Assembly (NCBI RefSeq): GCF_022602565.1
Contig: NZ_JALBCV010000015.1
Location: forward strand, 1-64,000
Reading direction: 5' to 3'
Length of the DNA: 64,000 nt
Origin: Rosenbergiella metrosideri
GTDB lineage: Bacteria > Pseudomonadota > Gammaproteobacteria > Enterobacterales > Enterobacteriaceae
Positions 49,021 through 60,152 of the stretch are shown piece by piece (position 1 is the stretch's first letter; the number at the start of each line of letters is the position of its first letter). A program made the translations under genes and the position numbers. Below the pieces are notes generated by a model that ran no database searches, was not told where the DNA came from, and was given only the letters and a program-made list of their open reading frames with translations.

Positions 49021-49563
49021 ATGAAAATAAAAGATATAGTGGTGGGTTTTGGAACCCAAGTCCGAAGCATTTGGATGATTGGGATGCATGCCTTCGCCAA
49101 GCGTGAGACACAGATGTACCCGGAAGAGCCGGTTTATTTACCGCCACGCTATCGTGGACGGATTGTGTTAACGCGTGATCCGGATGGTGAAGAACGTTGT
49201 GTCGCCTGTAACTTATGCGCCGTGGCCTGTCCAGTAGGTTGCATTTCGCTACAGAAAGCAGAGATGGATGATGGTCGTTGGTATCCTGAGTTTTTCCGGA
49301 TTAACTTTTCTCGTTGTATTTTCTGCGGCCTTTGCGAAGAAGCCTGTCCTACGACAGCGATCCAATTGACGCCTGATTTCGAGCTAGGAGAGTTTAAACG
49401 CCAAGACCTTGTTTACGAAAAAGAAGATTTATTAATCTCAGGACCCGGTAAATATCCTGAATATAACTTCTATCGTATGGCAGGCATGGCGATTGACGGG
49501 AAAGAGAAGGGCTCTGCAGAAAACGAAGCCAAACCTATCGATGTTAAAGGCTTATTACCCTAA
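49021..49563 (+). CDS. nuoI: NADH-quinone oxidoreductase subunit I
   Basis: The 180-residue ferredoxin subunit binds clusters N6a and N6b through two CxxCxxCxxxC sets, [15 protein letters not shown] and [12 protein letters not shown]. It passes electrons towards NuoB. Confidence 0.97.
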   Translation: MKIKDIVVGFGTQVRSIWMIGMHAFAKRETQMYPEEPVYLPPRYRGRIVLTRDPDGEERCVACNLCAVACPVGCISLQKAEMDDGRWYPEFFRINFSRCIFCGLCEEACPTTAIQLTPDFELGEFKRQDLVYEKEDLLISGPGKYPEYNFYRMAGMAIDGKEKGSAENEAKPIDVKGLLP

Positions 49564-49573
49564 GGAGTCGGGC

Positions 49574-50128
49574 ATGGAATTTGCGTTTTATCTTTGCGGC
49601 ATTATTGCCATTCTGGCAACGCTACGCGTCATTACACATAGCAACCCGATTCATGCGTTGCTCTACCTTATTGTGTCGCTGTTAGCCATTGCTGGTGTGT
49701 TCTTCTCCCTTGGGGCTTACTTTGCCGGTGCATTAGAAATCATTGTCTATGCGGGGGCGATCATGGTGCTGTTTGTCTTCGTTGTGATGATGCTCAACTT
49801 AGGGAAGAGTACGGTGCAACAAGAGCGTGAGTGGTTAAAACCCTCTCTATGGATAGGGCCGGGCGCTATTGCCTTGTTGCTATTAGTCGTTATCGTTCGG
49901 TCAATTCTGACCATTAACGATCAAGGCATCGATGGGACAGTCATTGCGGCGAAAGAAGTGGGAATTAGTCTATTCGGGCCGTATGTCTTAGCTGTTGAAT
50001 TAGCGTCAATGTTATTACTGGCCGGTGTCGTGGTGGCGTATCACGTGGGGCGCGAAGAGCGCCGGGGTGAAGTCCTCGCCAACCGCGAAGATGATCGGGC
50101 AGATAATGAGAAGGAGAACCGTTCATGA
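49574..50128 (+). CDS. nuoJ: NADH-quinone oxidoreductase subunit J
   Basis: The start at 49574 ([14 protein letters not shown]) follows AAGGAG and gives 184 residues, as in E. coli; the longer frame from 49493 lies in nuoI. Five membrane helices, including the conserved [17 protein letters not shown] helix with its pi-bulge. It overlaps nuoK by 4 bases. Confidence 0.96.
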   Translation: MEFAFYLCGIIAILATLRVITHSNPIHALLYLIVSLLAIAGVFFSLGAYFAGALEIIVYAGAIMVLFVFVVMMLNLGKSTVQQEREWLKPSLWIGPGAIALLLLVVIVRSILTINDQGIDGTVIAAKEVGISLFGPYVLAVELASMLLLAGVVVAYHVGREERRGEVLANREDDRADNEKENRS

Positions 50129-50427
50129 TCCCATTACAACATGGATTAATTCTTGCGGCGATTTTATTCGTCATGGGGTTTACCTCCATTATCCTACGTC
50201 GCAATTTGCTGTTTATGCTGATTGGACTTGAGATCATGATTAATGCAGCAGCTTTAGCATTGGTTGTGGCAGGAAGTTATTGGGGACAAGCAGATGGGCA
50301 AGTGATGTATATCTTGGCCATCAGTTTAGCTGCGGCGGAAGCAAGTATTGGCCTAGCCTTATTACTCCAACTCCATCGTCGTCGTCAGACACTCAACATT
50401 GACTCAGTGAGCGAGATGCGCGGATGA
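50125..50427 (+). CDS. nuoK: NADH-quinone oxidoreductase subunit K
   Basis: The 100-residue, three-helix subunit keeps the two buried glutamates needed for proton transfer (IGLEIMINA and [10 protein letters not shown]). It overlaps nuoJ and nuoL by ATGA. Confidence 0.96.
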   Translation: MIPLQHGLILAAILFVMGFTSIILRRNLLFMLIGLEIMINAAALALVVAGSYWGQADGQVMYILAISLAAAEASIGLALLLQLHRRRQTLNIDSVSEMRG

Positions 50428-52259
50428 ACTTACTCTATTTAACCGTCCTTTTTCCCTTAATTGGCTTCGTATTATTGGCGTTCTCCCGCGGGCGTTGGAG
50501 TGAAAATCTCTCTGCGACAGTAGGAATCGGCTCAATTGGTCTGGCAGCGTTAACCACGCTGTATGTGGGAATGGACTTCTTCGCTCACGGACGCGCAGTG
50601 TTTGAACAAACACTGTGGACTTGGATGAGCGTGCCACCTTTTACTATTCCTGTGCGCTTTACGTTGGATGGTCTCTCAATGACCATGCTATCGGTGGTGA
50701 CCGGAGTGGGCTTTTTCATCCATATGTTTGCTTCGTGGTATATGCGTGGTGAAGAGGGCTATTCGCGTTTCTTCGCTTACACCAACCTGTTTATCGCCAG
50801 TATGGTGGTGTTGGTGCTCGCCGATAACTTGATGCTGATGTACTTGGGTTGGGAAGGGGTAGGGCTATGTTCCTATCTATTAATTGGTTTCTACTATACC
50901 AATCCTGATAATGGTAAAGCGGCGATGAAAGCCTTTATCATTACGCGAGTCGGGGATGTGTTCTTAGCCTTTGCCTTATTCATTCTTTACAACGAATTAG
51001 GAACCCTGAACTTCCGTGAAGTGGTAGAGCTCGCACCGCAACATTTCGCTTCAGACAATCATATGTTGCAGTGGGCAACCTTAATGTTATTAGGCGGAGC
51101 GGTAGGTAAATCGGCGCAACTTCCGCTACAAACTTGGTTAGCGGATGCCATGGCTGGTCCAACGCCTGTTTCCGCGTTAATCCATGCAGCAACCATGGTT
51201 ACGGCAGGGGTTTATCTTATCGCCCGTACTCATGGTCTATTCCTGCTAACGCCGGAAGTGCTGCACTTAGTCGGGATCGTTGGTGCAGTCACCCTCGTCT
51301 TGGCAGGTTTCGCGGCACTGGTGCAAACCGATATCAAGCGGGTATTAGCTTATTCAACAATGAGTCAGATCGGCTATATGTTTCTGGCTCTGGGTGTGCA
51401 AGCGTGGGATGCAGCCATTTTCCACCTGATGACACACGCCTTCTTTAAGGCATTGCTCTTCCTCTCCTCAGGCTCAGTCATTTTGGCCTGCCATCATGAA
51501 CAGAATATTTTCAAAATGGGTGGCTTACGTAAATCCATACCCTTGGTCTATATCTGCTTCTTGGTGGGCGGTGCGGCGCTGTCAGCATTACCGATTATTA
51601 CCGCAGGTTTCTACAGTAAAGATGAAATCCTGTTTGGTGCCATGGCGAATGGCCATCAAGGATTACTGATTGCCGGTCTGGTTGGAGCTTTCTTAACCTC
51701 TATCTACACCTTCCGGATGATTTTTATCGTTTTCCATGGCGAAGAGAAGATCAAGGCACATGCGGGTAAAGGGATTACTCATCACCTACCGCTCTTGGTG
51801 CTATTGATCTTATCCACTTTCGTCGGCGCAATGATTACGCCACCTTTAGCGGGCGTTCTGCCAGAGAATCATTTCTCTTCTGAAGGCAAAGAAATGCTGG
51901 AAATGGTGTCGGGTAGTATTGCGATTATCGGTATTCTGATTGCGGCAGCGTTATGGTTAGGCAAGCGCCGTCTGGTAAATGCTGTGGCAGCCAGTGGACC
52001 AGGACGTTTCCTCTCAACCTGGTGGTTTGCTGCATGGGGATTCGATTGGCTCTATGACCTGCTGTTTGTGAAGACCTTTAAAGCAGTGGGTTGGTTACTG
52101 AAATCCGACCCTCTCAACGCGTTAATGAATCTGTTTGCTGTGTTCTCCCGCTTATTTAATCGTGGATTAGTGGTCGGTGAGAATGGTTATGTGCGTTGGT
52201 ACTTGGCGTCAATGGGTATCGGTGCTGTGGTTGTGCTAGCGTTACTGCTGGTGATCTAG
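50424..52259 (+). CDS. nuoL: NADH-quinone oxidoreductase subunit L
   Basis: The 611-residue antiporter-like subunit is the distal proton pump, with about 16 helices and the lateral helix near the C-terminus. Conserved [17 protein letters not shown] and [17 protein letters not shown] segments carry the Glu, Lys and His of the proton path. Confidence 0.97.
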   Translation: MNLLYLTVLFPLIGFVLLAFSRGRWSENLSATVGIGSIGLAALTTLYVGMDFFAHGRAVFEQTLWTWMSVPPFTIPVRFTLDGLSMTMLSVVTGVGFFIHMFASWYMRGEEGYSRFFAYTNLFIASMVVLVLADNLMLMYLGWEGVGLCSYLLIGFYYTNPDNGKAAMKAFIITRVGDVFLAFALFILYNELGTLNFREVVELAPQHFASDNHMLQWATLMLLGGAVGKSAQLPLQTWLADAMAGPTPVSALIHAATMVTAGVYLIARTHGLFLLTPEVLHLVGIVGAVTLVLAGFAALVQTDIKRVLAYSTMSQIGYMFLALGVQAWDAAIFHLMTHAFFKALLFLSSGSVILACHHEQNIFKMGGLRKSIPLVYICFLVGGAALSALPIITAGFYSKDEILFGAMANGHQGLLIAGLVGAFLTSIYTFRMIFIVFHGEEKIKAHAGKGITHHLPLLVLLILSTFVGAMITPPLAGVLPENHFSSEGKEMLEMVSGSIAIIGILIAAALWLGKRRLVNAVAASGPGRFLSTWWFAAWGFDWLYDLLFVKTFKAVGWLLKSDPLNALMNLFAVFSRLFNRGLVVGENGYVRWYLASMGIGAVVVLALLLVI

Positions 52260-52358
52260 GGTGCGTAGGTAAGGGCGAATACTGTATCGCCTTGACCTCC
52301 AAGCGTAAATTTTTTGAGCAATATGACTCAGAATCACTAAAAAAGGGAACTCTACGCC

Positions 52359-53879
52359 GTGTTACTACCTTGGCTAATTATCCTCCCCTTCGTTGGCGGC
52401 TTACTCTGCTGGTTGGCTGAACGCTTAGGCGTTAAAGTACCGCGCTGGATTGCGCTCGTCACAATGGGGCTAACGCTAGCACTTGCTTTGCAACTTTGGT
52501 CGCAAGGCGGGTTTTCATTTACTCAGACTACTGGTGTCGATCACTGGCAGTCTTCATTTACCGCAACGTGGATCCCGCGTTTTGGCATTACTTTCCACCT
52601 CGCGATTGATGGTTTATCGCTGTTGATGGTGGTGCTTACCGCGCTACTCGGTTTGATGGCCGTACTCTGTTCATGGCAAGAGATCCAAAAACGCCAAGGC
52701 TTTTTCTACCTCAACCTGATGTGGATTTTGGGCGGCGTGATGGGCGTATTCCTCTCTCTGGATATGTTCCTCTTCTTCTTCTTCTGGGAACTGATGCTGG
52801 TGCCGATGTACTTCCTGATTGCGTTATGGGGACATAAAGCGTCTGACGGTAAGACACGGATTTCGGCTGCGACCAAATTCTTCATCTATACCCAGGCATC
52901 GGGCCTTGTGATGCTGATTGCGATCCTTGGGTTAGTGTTCACGCATTACTCGGCCACCGGCGTTTGGACCTTTGCCTATGAGCAACTGCTGAATACGCCG
53001 ATGTCGCACAACGTCCAGTATTTACTGATGCTCGGCTTCTTTATTGCTTTTGCGGTAAAAATGCCGATTGTTCCGCTGCATGGCTGGTTACCGGATGCAC
53101 ACAGCCAAGCACCGACGGCCGGTTCCGTCGACCTCGCGGGTATTTTGTTAAAAACTGCTGCCTATGGGTTACTGCGTTTTAGCCTGCCACTGTTCCCGCA
53201 AGCGTCAGCAGAGTTTGCGCCGATTGCGATGGGACTCGGATTAATCGGCATCTTTTATGGTGCGTGGATGGCTTTCACTCAGACCGATATCAAGCGCCTG
53301 ATTGCATATAGCTCAATTTCGCATATGGGCTTTGTGGTGATCGCCATCTTCACCGGTAGCCAGCTTGCCTACCAAGGTGCAGTGGTGCAGATGATTGCAC
53401 ACGGCCTTTCGTCGGCGGCACTGTTCATTCTTTGTGGCCAGTTGTATGAGCGTTTGCACACCCGTGATATGCGTCAGATGGGGGGATTATGGGCACGCAT
53501 TAAATGGATCCCTGCGATGTCACTATTCTTTGCCGTGGCAAATCTCGGGATGCCAGGAACGGGTAACTTCGCCGGTGAATTTATGATGTTGACCGGAAGT
53601 TTCCAAGTGGTGCCAGTGATTATTGTGATTGCGACCTTCGGCTTAGTTTTCGCCTCGGTTTATTCGTTAATCATGATGCAGCGAGCCTATTACGGCGCGC
53701 CTAAGTCCGAGACGCCGCTGGCGGCGATGAATGCACGCGAATTCACCATGATTCTGATCTTAGTCGTATTGGTTGTGTTGTTGGGGATCTTCCCTCAACC
53801 AATCCTCGATACCTCTTCGTCAACCATGGGTGCCATTCAGCACTGGTTTAACGCTTCACTTACAATGACAAGGCAGTAA
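52359..53879 (+). CDS. nuoM: NADH-quinone oxidoreductase subunit M
   Basis: GTG start giving MLLPWLIILPFVGG, matching E. coli. The 506-residue antiporter-like subunit keeps FFFFWELMLVPMYFLIALWG and AFAVKMPIVPLHGWLPDAH. A 99-bp gap separates it from nuoL. Confidence 0.97.
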   Translation: MLLPWLIILPFVGGLLCWLAERLGVKVPRWIALVTMGLTLALALQLWSQGGFSFTQTTGVDHWQSSFTATWIPRFGITFHLAIDGLSLLMVVLTALLGLMAVLCSWQEIQKRQGFFYLNLMWILGGVMGVFLSLDMFLFFFFWELMLVPMYFLIALWGHKASDGKTRISAATKFFIYTQASGLVMLIAILGLVFTHYSATGVWTFAYEQLLNTPMSHNVQYLLMLGFFIAFAVKMPIVPLHGWLPDAHSQAPTAGSVDLAGILLKTAAYGLLRFSLPLFPQASAEFAPIAMGLGLIGIFYGAWMAFTQTDIKRLIAYSSISHMGFVVIAIFTGSQLAYQGAVVQMIAHGLSSAALFILCGQLYERLHTRDMRQMGGLWARIKWIPAMSLFFAVANLGMPGTGNFAGEFMMLTGSFQVVPVIIVIATFGLVFASVYSLIMMQRAYYGAPKSETPLAAMNAREFTMILILVVLVVLLGIFPQPILDTSSSTMGAIQHWFNASLTMTRQ

Positions 53880-53885
53880 TCCGCC

Positions 53886-55343
53886 ATGACAATAACTTCT
53901 CAACAATTGATCTCACTGCTACCGATGTTAATCGTTGGATTAACTGTGGTAGTGGTGATGCTATCCATTGCTTGGCGTCGCAATCATTTTCTCAACGCAA
54001 CGCTAACGGTGATTGGGCTTAACCTTGCGCTATTTTCCATCTGGTTCCCGGCGCGTCAACCTGTTACGACGGTAACGGACTTATTAAGAGCCGACCATTA
54101 TGCCTTCTTCTACAGTGGGTTAGTGATCTTAGCGAGTTTGGCTACCTGTACCTTTGCCTATCGTTGGTTAGAGCGCTACACGGACCATAAAGATGAATTC
54201 TATCTATTAGTCCTGATAGCAGGCCTCGGTGGGATAGTCTTGGCTTATGCGGATCACTTTGCTTCTCTGTTTATTGGCGTAGAACTGCTATCGCTGCCAC
54301 TGTTCGGCTTGGTCGGTTATGCCTTCCAACAAAAACGGTCGTTGGAAGCGGCGCTAAAATACATGATCCTGTCTGCGGCAGCCTCGTCATTTATGCTATT
54401 CGGTATTGCACTGATTTACGCGGCAAGCGGCAGCCTTGGTTTTCCAGCCTTAGCCAAGGCACTGACGGATGGGGTGGTCGAGCAATCACTCTTGATCACG
54501 GGTTTTGGTCTGTTAATCATCGGTCTTGGCTTCAAATTATCCTTAGTCCCTTTCCACTTGTGGACGCCGGATGTGTATCAAGGTGCACCCGCTCCGGTCT
54601 CGGCATTCTTGGCGACAGCCAGTAAAATTGGGATTTTCGCGGTATTGATTCGCTTATTTGTATCCATTCCGGTGGCTGATAATGAATCGATCCGAGTGGT
54701 GCTGATCGTTATCGCCTTAGCCTCCATGCTGGTGGGTAACTTGATGGCGATCTCGCAAAGCAATATCAAACGGTTGATGGGCTACTCGTCGATTGCCCAC
54801 CTCGGCTATCTATTAATTGCCTTGATTGCAACGCCTTCTCATCAACTTTCTTTAGAAGCGACAGGAATTTACCTGATCGGGTATCTATTCAGTAGCCTTA
54901 TTGCTTTTGGGGTGATCAGCTTAATGTCTTCACCGGCGAACGGCAGCGATACTGACTCGCTCTACTCTTACCGCGGATTATTCTGGCAGCGCCCAGTGCT
55001 GGCCAGTGTGATGGCGGTCTCGATGCTCTCTTTAGCTGGGATCCCATCAACCTTTGGTTTTATCGGTAAGTTTTATCTGTTAGCGAACGGTGTGCAGGCT
55101 CAGCTCTGGTGGTTAACGGCAGCGGTCGTTGTGGGCAGTGCTATCGGCCTCTATTACTACTTACGGGTAACAGTCAGCCTGTTCTTAAAAGGGCCTGAGC
55201 AGCGCAGTCGCGATACCAACAATAATTGGGCTTACACCGCTGGCGGTATTGTCGTACTCCTGTCAGCCGTAGTGATTATTGTGGCGGGCTTCTACCCACA
55301 ACCGCTGATTGCGTTAGTACAGATGGCACAACCGCTGTTGTAA
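53886..55343 (+). CDS. nuoN: NADH-quinone oxidoreductase subunit N
   Basis: The 485-residue third antiporter-like subunit closes the operon, 6 bases after nuoM. The [14 protein letters not shown] and [19 protein letters not shown] segments are conserved. After the stop, TTGCACC/GGTGCAA (55362-55396) could form a weak 3' hairpin; no U-tract is seen. Confidence 0.97.
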   Translation: MTITSQQLISLLPMLIVGLTVVVVMLSIAWRRNHFLNATLTVIGLNLALFSIWFPARQPVTTVTDLLRADHYAFFYSGLVILASLATCTFAYRWLERYTDHKDEFYLLVLIAGLGGIVLAYADHFASLFIGVELLSLPLFGLVGYAFQQKRSLEAALKYMILSAAASSFMLFGIALIYAASGSLGFPALAKALTDGVVEQSLLITGFGLLIIGLGFKLSLVPFHLWTPDVYQGAPAPVSAFLATASKIGIFAVLIRLFVSIPVADNESIRVVLIVIALASMLVGNLMAISQSNIKRLMGYSSIAHLGYLLIALIATPSHQLSLEATGIYLIGYLFSSLIAFGVISLMSSPANGSDTDSLYSYRGLFWQRPVLASVMAVSMLSLAGIPSTFGFIGKFYLLANGVQAQLWWLTAAVVVGSAIGLYYYLRVTVSLFLKGPEQRSRDTNNNWAYTAGGIVVLLSAVVIIVAGFYPQPLIALVQMAQPLL

Positions 55344-55502
55344 GGTTTTAAAGAATCACTTTTGCACCGAAAAGCTGTCACGCTGAGTAGGTGCAAGCTC
55401 CCACCCTGCATATTGCTAGTCATCATTGAAGTTTTTCGCCGTCAAAGCGTTCAAAAACCTATCTTACCGTTATGCCCATAACAGCTTTTTCAAGGATGAA
55501 TG

Positions 55503-55871
55503 ATGGAATTTATAAAATTACTCTTACCACTGGGGATTATAGCGGTCACTGCTTGTGCAGAACCTTCCACTATTGCTGAGGAAAAATTGTCGACTTGGAC
55601 AGATGATGAATTGTGCCGTGGTTTAGGTACTTACCACAGCGATGGTAGCTCGGTGTTGAAAATTCATGCAGAATTGGACCGCCGTGGATCGCGCATTAAA
55701 AATGAGCGCTGTCATGCGCTTGAGCACGCCATTCGAAGCGAAGTTTCTGACTTTTCAATAACGCCTACTGCAAGGCATCCAGTGCAGGAGCGGGTTTTTG
55801 ATAGAGAGAAGGGGAGATACATATTACAGCAGAGTGGCCCTCGAGCAGGGTTGGACATCCATGTGCCTTGA
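55503..55871 (+). CDS. Predicted small lipoprotein of unknown function
   Basis: The start at 55503 is 7 bases after AAGG; the ATG at 55500 directly before it is the alternative. The 122-residue product has a signal peptide ending in the lipobox VTAC (Cys18). The mature part has a DDELCRGLGTYHSDGS segment and another cysteine in NERCHAL, suggesting a disulfide. I do not recognise a family. It lies downstream of nuoN but with 159 bases between, so it is probably separate. Confidence 0.75.
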   Translation: MEFIKLLLPLGIIAVTACAEPSTIAEEKLSTWTDDELCRGLGTYHSDGSSVLKIHAELDRRGSRIKNERCHALEHAIRSEVSDFSITPTARHPVQERVFDREKGRYILQQSGPRAGLDIHVP

Positions 55872-55912
55872 TGTGCGGGTAGATAACCGATAATCGTGAT
55901 AGCGCTCAAACA

Positions 55913-55945
55913 TAAAAAATAACAGCCCTAAATTCGGACTGTTAT
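55913..55945 (-). terminator. Intrinsic terminator of the 55957-56262 gene
   Basis: Read on the minus strand, ATAACAG and CTGTTAT form a 7-bp outer stem followed by TTTTTT. It lies 11 bases past the stop of the minus-strand gene. Confidence 0.75.
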
Positions 55946-55956
55946 CTTTAATACAC

Positions 55957-56262
55957 CTACAGAGATGTGCTTTTCAAATGATGGAGCGATTGGCCGACTA
56001 ATTTTTTGCACTGCTCAACATTTGCATTAGTTGGATTTTGTGCTAATTGCGGATTTTTCTTTAATACATGGTTATAGGCTAAACGAACTTCATTGCCGAC
56101 GAACATAGTTTTGGCTTCGGTTTCCGAAATAGCGTGGCTATTTAATTTGATATGAGAGCATACGCCATTAATTTGTGTTCCTTCTGATTGTCCAGCCGCC
56201 ATATTCGCCATCGCGGTACCACTCACTAACATCCCAATAACTAATAAACTAGCTTTACGCAT
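55957..56262 (-). CDS. Small secreted periplasmic protein, unknown function
   Basis: The start is set at 56262 because the AAGGAAA ribosome site lies between it and the in-frame ATG at 56280. The 101-residue product has a signal peptide (cut after ALA-type TAMA, near residue 19) and a mature part of about 82 residues with two cysteines, C35 and C85, that could form a disulfide. It has its own terminator. No family recognised. Confidence 0.78.
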   Translation of the reverse strand: MRKASLLVIGMLVSGTAMANMAAGQSEGTQINGVCSHIKLNSHAISETEAKTMFVGNEVRLAYNHVLKKNPQLAQNPTNANVEQCKKLVGQSLHHLKSTSL

Positions 56263-56405
56263 AGCGATTTCCTTTTTCATGTTAAGAATTAAGCGATCAT
56301 AGAGTAATGATAGGTGACGATTTCAAAGCTTGCCTGTTTTTACTATAGCAAATTCTTGTGGATAGCAAAGGACACGTAGCGGGCCAGAAATGGTTTGCAA
56401 GATAC

Positions 56406-56446
56406 CCCGAATCACCGAGCCAGAGATTCGGGGGGTGGGGTGGGGG
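56406..56446 (-). other. C-rich tract and hairpin after opgD
   Basis: On the + strand there is a G-run of 6, 4 and 5 separated by single T (56430-56446), right after the opgD stop. CCCCGAATC (56406-56414) pairs with GATTCGGGG. In the opgD message this gives a C-rich stretch then a 9-bp stem, with only a weak U-tract. It may end the transcript or stabilise it. Confidence 0.5.
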
Positions 56447-56447
56447 A

Positions 56448-58106
56448 TTAATTACCTGCCGTCATCTTACGGTCATCAACGTATTTACGTTGGTCAGCCG
56501 CAGGGGGGAAGTATTGATATAACCAAGTTTCCGATAGCGTCTGATCCTTGGTGCGTAGGAACATCCGCATATTGACCGGCGTTGTACTGTCGTTGTTCGG
56601 ATACCAATCAAAGAGGATACGATAAGTATTGGTAGGTTCGACATAAAGAATTTCAACTTGCTTAAACGTGCCTGACGAGACGGTGATCACCGGTTCAATA
56701 CCTTTTGGTGCAGCATCTTTCAATTCAGCACCGGTAAAGTCGACAGCAAAACGACGACACCAAGTCTCAGGGAAGTGTTCGCCAGGTGCCCAACCTTCTG
56801 GGAATCCACCCATACCAGTACGGGTAGAGACGACACGAGATAAGTTGCTCTCTACCGGCGGTAAGGCACTCCAGTAAAGGTTGTAGGCGAAATCAACTTC
56901 GCTACCTGCTTTAATCGCGGTTGCGGGCTGCCAGAAGCAGACAACGTTATCGAGTGTTTCACCTGTGGTCGGAATTTCCATCAAATTAATCGTGCCTTTA
57001 CCCCAGCTTCCTACGGGCTCTACCCATAGACTTGGGCGCTTATCGTACCAGCCGATAACATCTTGGTAATCGTTGAAGTTGTGGTTGAGTTGTAATAAAC
57101 CGAAACCTTTTGGGTTCTCATCAGTGAAGTCATTAAAGGACAGCTGGCGCGGATTATTCAGTGGGCGGCAGATCCATTCGCCTTTACCTGTCCACATCGC
57201 GAGGCGATCAGAATCGTGAATTTGCGGGTGATAGGTGTTACACATTCTGCGTTCGTTGGTACCGCAGCTGAACATACTGGTCATTGGCGCGATACCCAGT
57301 TGTTCAATGTCCTTCCGGGCATAAAGGCTGTTTTCGATCTTCATCACGGTGCGTTGATCTTCGCAGGCGATGGTGAACTTGTATGCACCGGTTAGGCTTG
57401 CACCCTCCAGTAACGCATAGACGACGAAAGTGGTGGCATCGGCTTTTGGCGTTTCGAACCAGAATGCAGTGAAATCGGGGAATTCTTCATGCTGCGTTAA
57501 GGTATTGATTGCAACCCCACGTGCCGATAGACCATATTGGAAAGTGTCATCCACGGCACGGAAATAGCTAGCACCTAAAAACGCAACAATATCGCGACGT
57601 GCCAGTTCAGGTGCTTTAAACACACGGAAGCCTGCAAAGCCGAGGTCTTTTTTGCCCTGTATCTGTTTTACATCGACATTGGCATCGTGATAGTTGAATA
57701 ACTCAGGTCGAAAGTGGATTTCTCGTGCATCTTGGCTAGCAGTATCGATTGAAAACATTCTAATGGGACGCTTAAAACCCATACCGACATGGAAGAATTG
57801 CACATCTAACTTACGATGAGGTATGTTAGCCCATAACGACTGTTTAGCATCATATTGAATATTATTATAGGCCTGTGGTGTCAGGTTAGCTAAGGTCTCA
57901 GGTAGGGCGCCTGGGGCACCCGACCAAGGGCTGCTGGCCATTTGTTTAGCGTGCGCTTTGAGCTTATCGAAGCTGAATTTTTTGGCTGTGCCATCGGCAA
58001 TCCCATCTGCTGCCCACACTTGATTTGACAACAATCCTGAGATCCCAGAAAGGCCACCGAGGGCGGATAATGCAACTGAGGCTTTAACAAACTTTCTACG
58101 ATTCAT
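56448..58106 (-). CDS. opgD: Glucan biosynthesis protein D (OpgD/MdoD)
   Basis: OpgD acts in the periplasm on osmoregulated periplasmic glucans, helping set their backbone structure. The 552-residue protein begins with a twin-arginine signal ([10 protein letters not shown], cut near VWA at residue 32) and then matches E. coli OpgD along its length, including the [15 protein letters not shown] and [17 protein letters not shown] segments. It stands alone, between an unknown gene and elaB. In E. coli, as I remember it, opgD is in a different region. Confidence 0.96.
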   Translation of the reverse strand: MNRRKFVKASVALSALGGLSGISGLLSNQVWAADGIADGTAKKFSFDKLKAHAKQMASSPWSGAPGALPETLANLTPQAYNNIQYDAKQSLWANIPHRKLDVQFFHVGMGFKRPIRMFSIDTASQDAREIHFRPELFNYHDANVDVKQIQGKKDLGFAGFRVFKAPELARRDIVAFLGASYFRAVDDTFQYGLSARGVAINTLTQHEEFPDFTAFWFETPKADATTFVVYALLEGASLTGAYKFTIACEDQRTVMKIENSLYARKDIEQLGIAPMTSMFSCGTNERRMCNTYHPQIHDSDRLAMWTGKGEWICRPLNNPRQLSFNDFTDENPKGFGLLQLNHNFNDYQDVIGWYDKRPSLWVEPVGSWGKGTINLMEIPTTGETLDNVVCFWQPATAIKAGSEVDFAYNLYWSALPPVESNLSRVVSTRTGMGGFPEGWAPGEHFPETWCRRFAVDFTGAELKDAAPKGIEPVITVSSGTFKQVEILYVEPTNTYRILFDWYPNNDSTTPVNMRMFLRTKDQTLSETWLYQYFPPAADQRKYVDDRKMTAGN

Positions 58107-58359
58107 GCCGAAAACATTTCCTTAGAACTATGAAAGAATGGAGGAAGCTCTCCTCCGCGATGAATAACTTTCAGATACTATAGCGTGCTTAAAATTCGTT
58201 TTACTACTGCTTTTCAGAGTAATCTTGTCTGCTAATATTCTTGCATAAAATTAAGGGATAAGCAGCGTATGCTAAGATTAATAAAGCGTAGCACTGATCA
58301 GTAAAAACGTGCATGACCTCGACTGTTACCCATTGACTTTAATCGTATGAGGAGAGCGT

Positions 58360-58665
58360 ATGTCTAAGAAACAGCAGCAGGAGCAACTACAGCAGCAATT
58401 ATCTGCACTAGCAGAGAGTGTTGAGGCGTTACTGGCAGCGGAAGTCGACCTAACCGATACCTACTATCTAGGATTAAAAGCTAAAGCGGAACAAGCGCTC
58501 GAGCACGCCCGTGAATCACTTGAGGCTAATAAAGAAGGACTGATCGCCAGAAACCGCCGTCGGGCGCGTTGTGTCAACCAATTCGTGACTGAATGTCCAT
58601 GGCGCACATTGGCATTAGGATGGGCAGCAGGGATGATTTGCGGTATTGTTTCGTTTAAACGTTAA
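58360..58665 (+). CDS. elaB: ElaB/YqjD family tail-anchored membrane protein
   Basis: The 101-residue DUF883-type protein has a Gln/Glu-rich helical front part and a single C-terminal membrane helix (WRTLALGWAAGMICGIVSF, residues 81-99). In E. coli these proteins bind ribosomes at the inner membrane in stationary phase. GAGGAG site. yfaY starts 19 bases downstream. Confidence 0.85.
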   Translation: MSKKQQQEQLQQQLSALAESVEALLAAEVDLTDTYYLGLKAKAEQALEHARESLEANKEGLIARNRRRARCVNQFVTECPWRTLALGWAAGMICGIVSFKR

Positions 58666-58684
58666 CGAAAATGAGGTCGTCTCT

Positions 58685-59872
58685 GTGAAGGTCGAAATGT
58701 TATCTACTGGCGATGAAGTACTCCATGGTGAAATCGTCGATACCAATGCTGTTTGGCTTGCCAACACATTTTATGAAGCCGGTTACGCAATGACCTTTCG
58801 CACGACCTCAGGAGATTGTCTGCCGACACTGGTGGAGACACTCCAACAACGCAGCCGGGTCGCTGACGTGTTAATCGTCAACGGTGGATTAGGTCCCACT
58901 AGCGATGATTTTACCGCCCAAGCCGCGGCACAGGCAGCGGGCGTTGGCCTAGTCCGTAACGCCGAATGGTTGAGCGAACTGAAGGACTTCTTCGACCGTC
59001 GGGGAAGGGAAATGGCAGCCATTAACCTTAAACAAGCCGATATCCCTGATACGGCAGAAATGCTACCGAACGGTAACGGTACGGCTTGTGGTTTTCGGCT
59101 TGAGCTTAATGACTGCCAGATCTTTTTTACGCCGGGACCGCCTGCTGAATTTAAGTTAATGATCACCGAGCAGGTACTACCAAGGCTTACCCAATACTTT
59201 CCCATATCAGATAAATTATCCTGTTTACGCTTGACCACTTTTGGTCGTGGAGAAAGTTTTATTGCCGCGTTATTGGCCGATATCAGTCTACCTGTCGGGG
59301 TAACTCTAGGCTATCGTGCCGCAGCGCCTATCGTTGAGATTAAACTGAGCGGTAATCAGACTCAACTCGCCGATATGCAAGCCTGTTGGCAAATTATCAA
59401 GGGCCGCGTCAAAGATTTTGTTCTTTTTGAAGGGAAGGCAGGTTTCGCCGCAGAAATCGCCACGTTACTGAGTCAGCGCCATTATCGATTGCAGTTACAT
59501 GAAGGCTTTTCAGCCGGATTGCTCAACTGGACGTTAGCTAATGGAAATGCTGCGCTCTGTGGGGCCGAGATCACGGGAAATAACGAAACGCGGGATGTGG
59601 AGAACTGGATGCGATCCTTAGCGGTAAAACCCGCGGACCAAACACTCTTCTTAGCGATTAGCCCCTTGGTCAAGGGGAGAGAAGTGGGATTTATTCTCGT
59701 TACGCCTCACCAAACCTATACTTTTCACGTGGTGGTTTCTGACGCGCTATTGAGTGTGCCGCAACGTCTTCAGGAAGTGCTGGTGGTACAGGCGATGTAT
59801 TTGGTTCATCGTTGGTTAACCGGACAACCGGTAACGCTTATCTATCAAGGCTTAGCGCTGAGTCGCGATTAG
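58685..59872 (+). CDS. yfaY: CinA-like protein YfaY
   Basis: GTG start at 58685 behind GAGG gives VKVEMLSTGDEVLHGEIVD, as in E. coli YfaY; the frame from 58646 overlaps elaB. The 395-residue protein has the MoCF/COG1058 domain (LIVNGGLGPTSDD, FFTPGPPAEF) and a degraded CinA-type C-terminal part. Related proteins hydrolyse ADP-ribose or NMN; E. coli YfaY is reported to lack NMN deamidase activity. Confidence 0.9.
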   Translation: MKVEMLSTGDEVLHGEIVDTNAVWLANTFYEAGYAMTFRTTSGDCLPTLVETLQQRSRVADVLIVNGGLGPTSDDFTAQAAAQAAGVGLVRNAEWLSELKDFFDRRGREMAAINLKQADIPDTAEMLPNGNGTACGFRLELNDCQIFFTPGPPAEFKLMITEQVLPRLTQYFPISDKLSCLRLTTFGRGESFIAALLADISLPVGVTLGYRAAAPIVEIKLSGNQTQLADMQACWQIIKGRVKDFVLFEGKAGFAAEIATLLSQRHYRLQLHEGFSAGLLNWTLANGNAALCGAEITGNNETRDVENWMRSLAVKPADQTLFLAISPLVKGREVGFILVTPHQTYTFHVVVSDALLSVPQRLQEVLVVQAMYLVHRWLTGQPVTLIYQGLALSRD

Positions 59873-59883
59873 GGGAGAGCGGG

Positions 59884-60150
59884 CTACAGTTCAATCTCGA
59901 TGTCGCCATCGGGCTGGCAACAACAGGGCAAAATTTCGCCCTGTTGAATAAAAGCTAAGGGCTGACTCGCATAGCACACTTGGCCCTTACATAATTTCAC
60001 TCGGCAAGAGCCACAGTAACCTTCGCGACACTGGTATTCTACCTGGAGCTGATGATGCTCTAAGGTTTGTAACAAACTAGAATGGTGGAGCTCTGGCTCC
60101 ACCATTTTCCCAGAGTGGCTGAGTGTGATTCGCGCGGGTTTAGTGGTCAT
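59884..60150 (-). CDS. yfaE: 2Fe-2S ferredoxin YfaE, NrdB cofactor maintenance
   Basis: The 88-residue ferredoxin has C41, C46 and C49 (CREGYCGSC) and a fourth ligand in the CCC at 76-78. In E. coli YfaE supplies electrons to rebuild the diferric-tyrosyl radical of NrdB. It begins 2 bases after nrdB on the same strand, the conserved nrdAB-yfaE unit. Confidence 0.95.
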   Translation of the reverse strand: MTTKPARITLSHSGKMVEPELHHSSLLQTLEHHQLQVEYQCREGYCGSCRVKLCKGQVCYASQPLAFIQQGEILPCCCQPDGDIEIEL

Positions 60151-60152
60151 GA

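Noticed and set aside
58783-59238. 151-aa minus-strand frame inside yfaY
   Set aside because: Antisense to a conserved gene, with no start signal.
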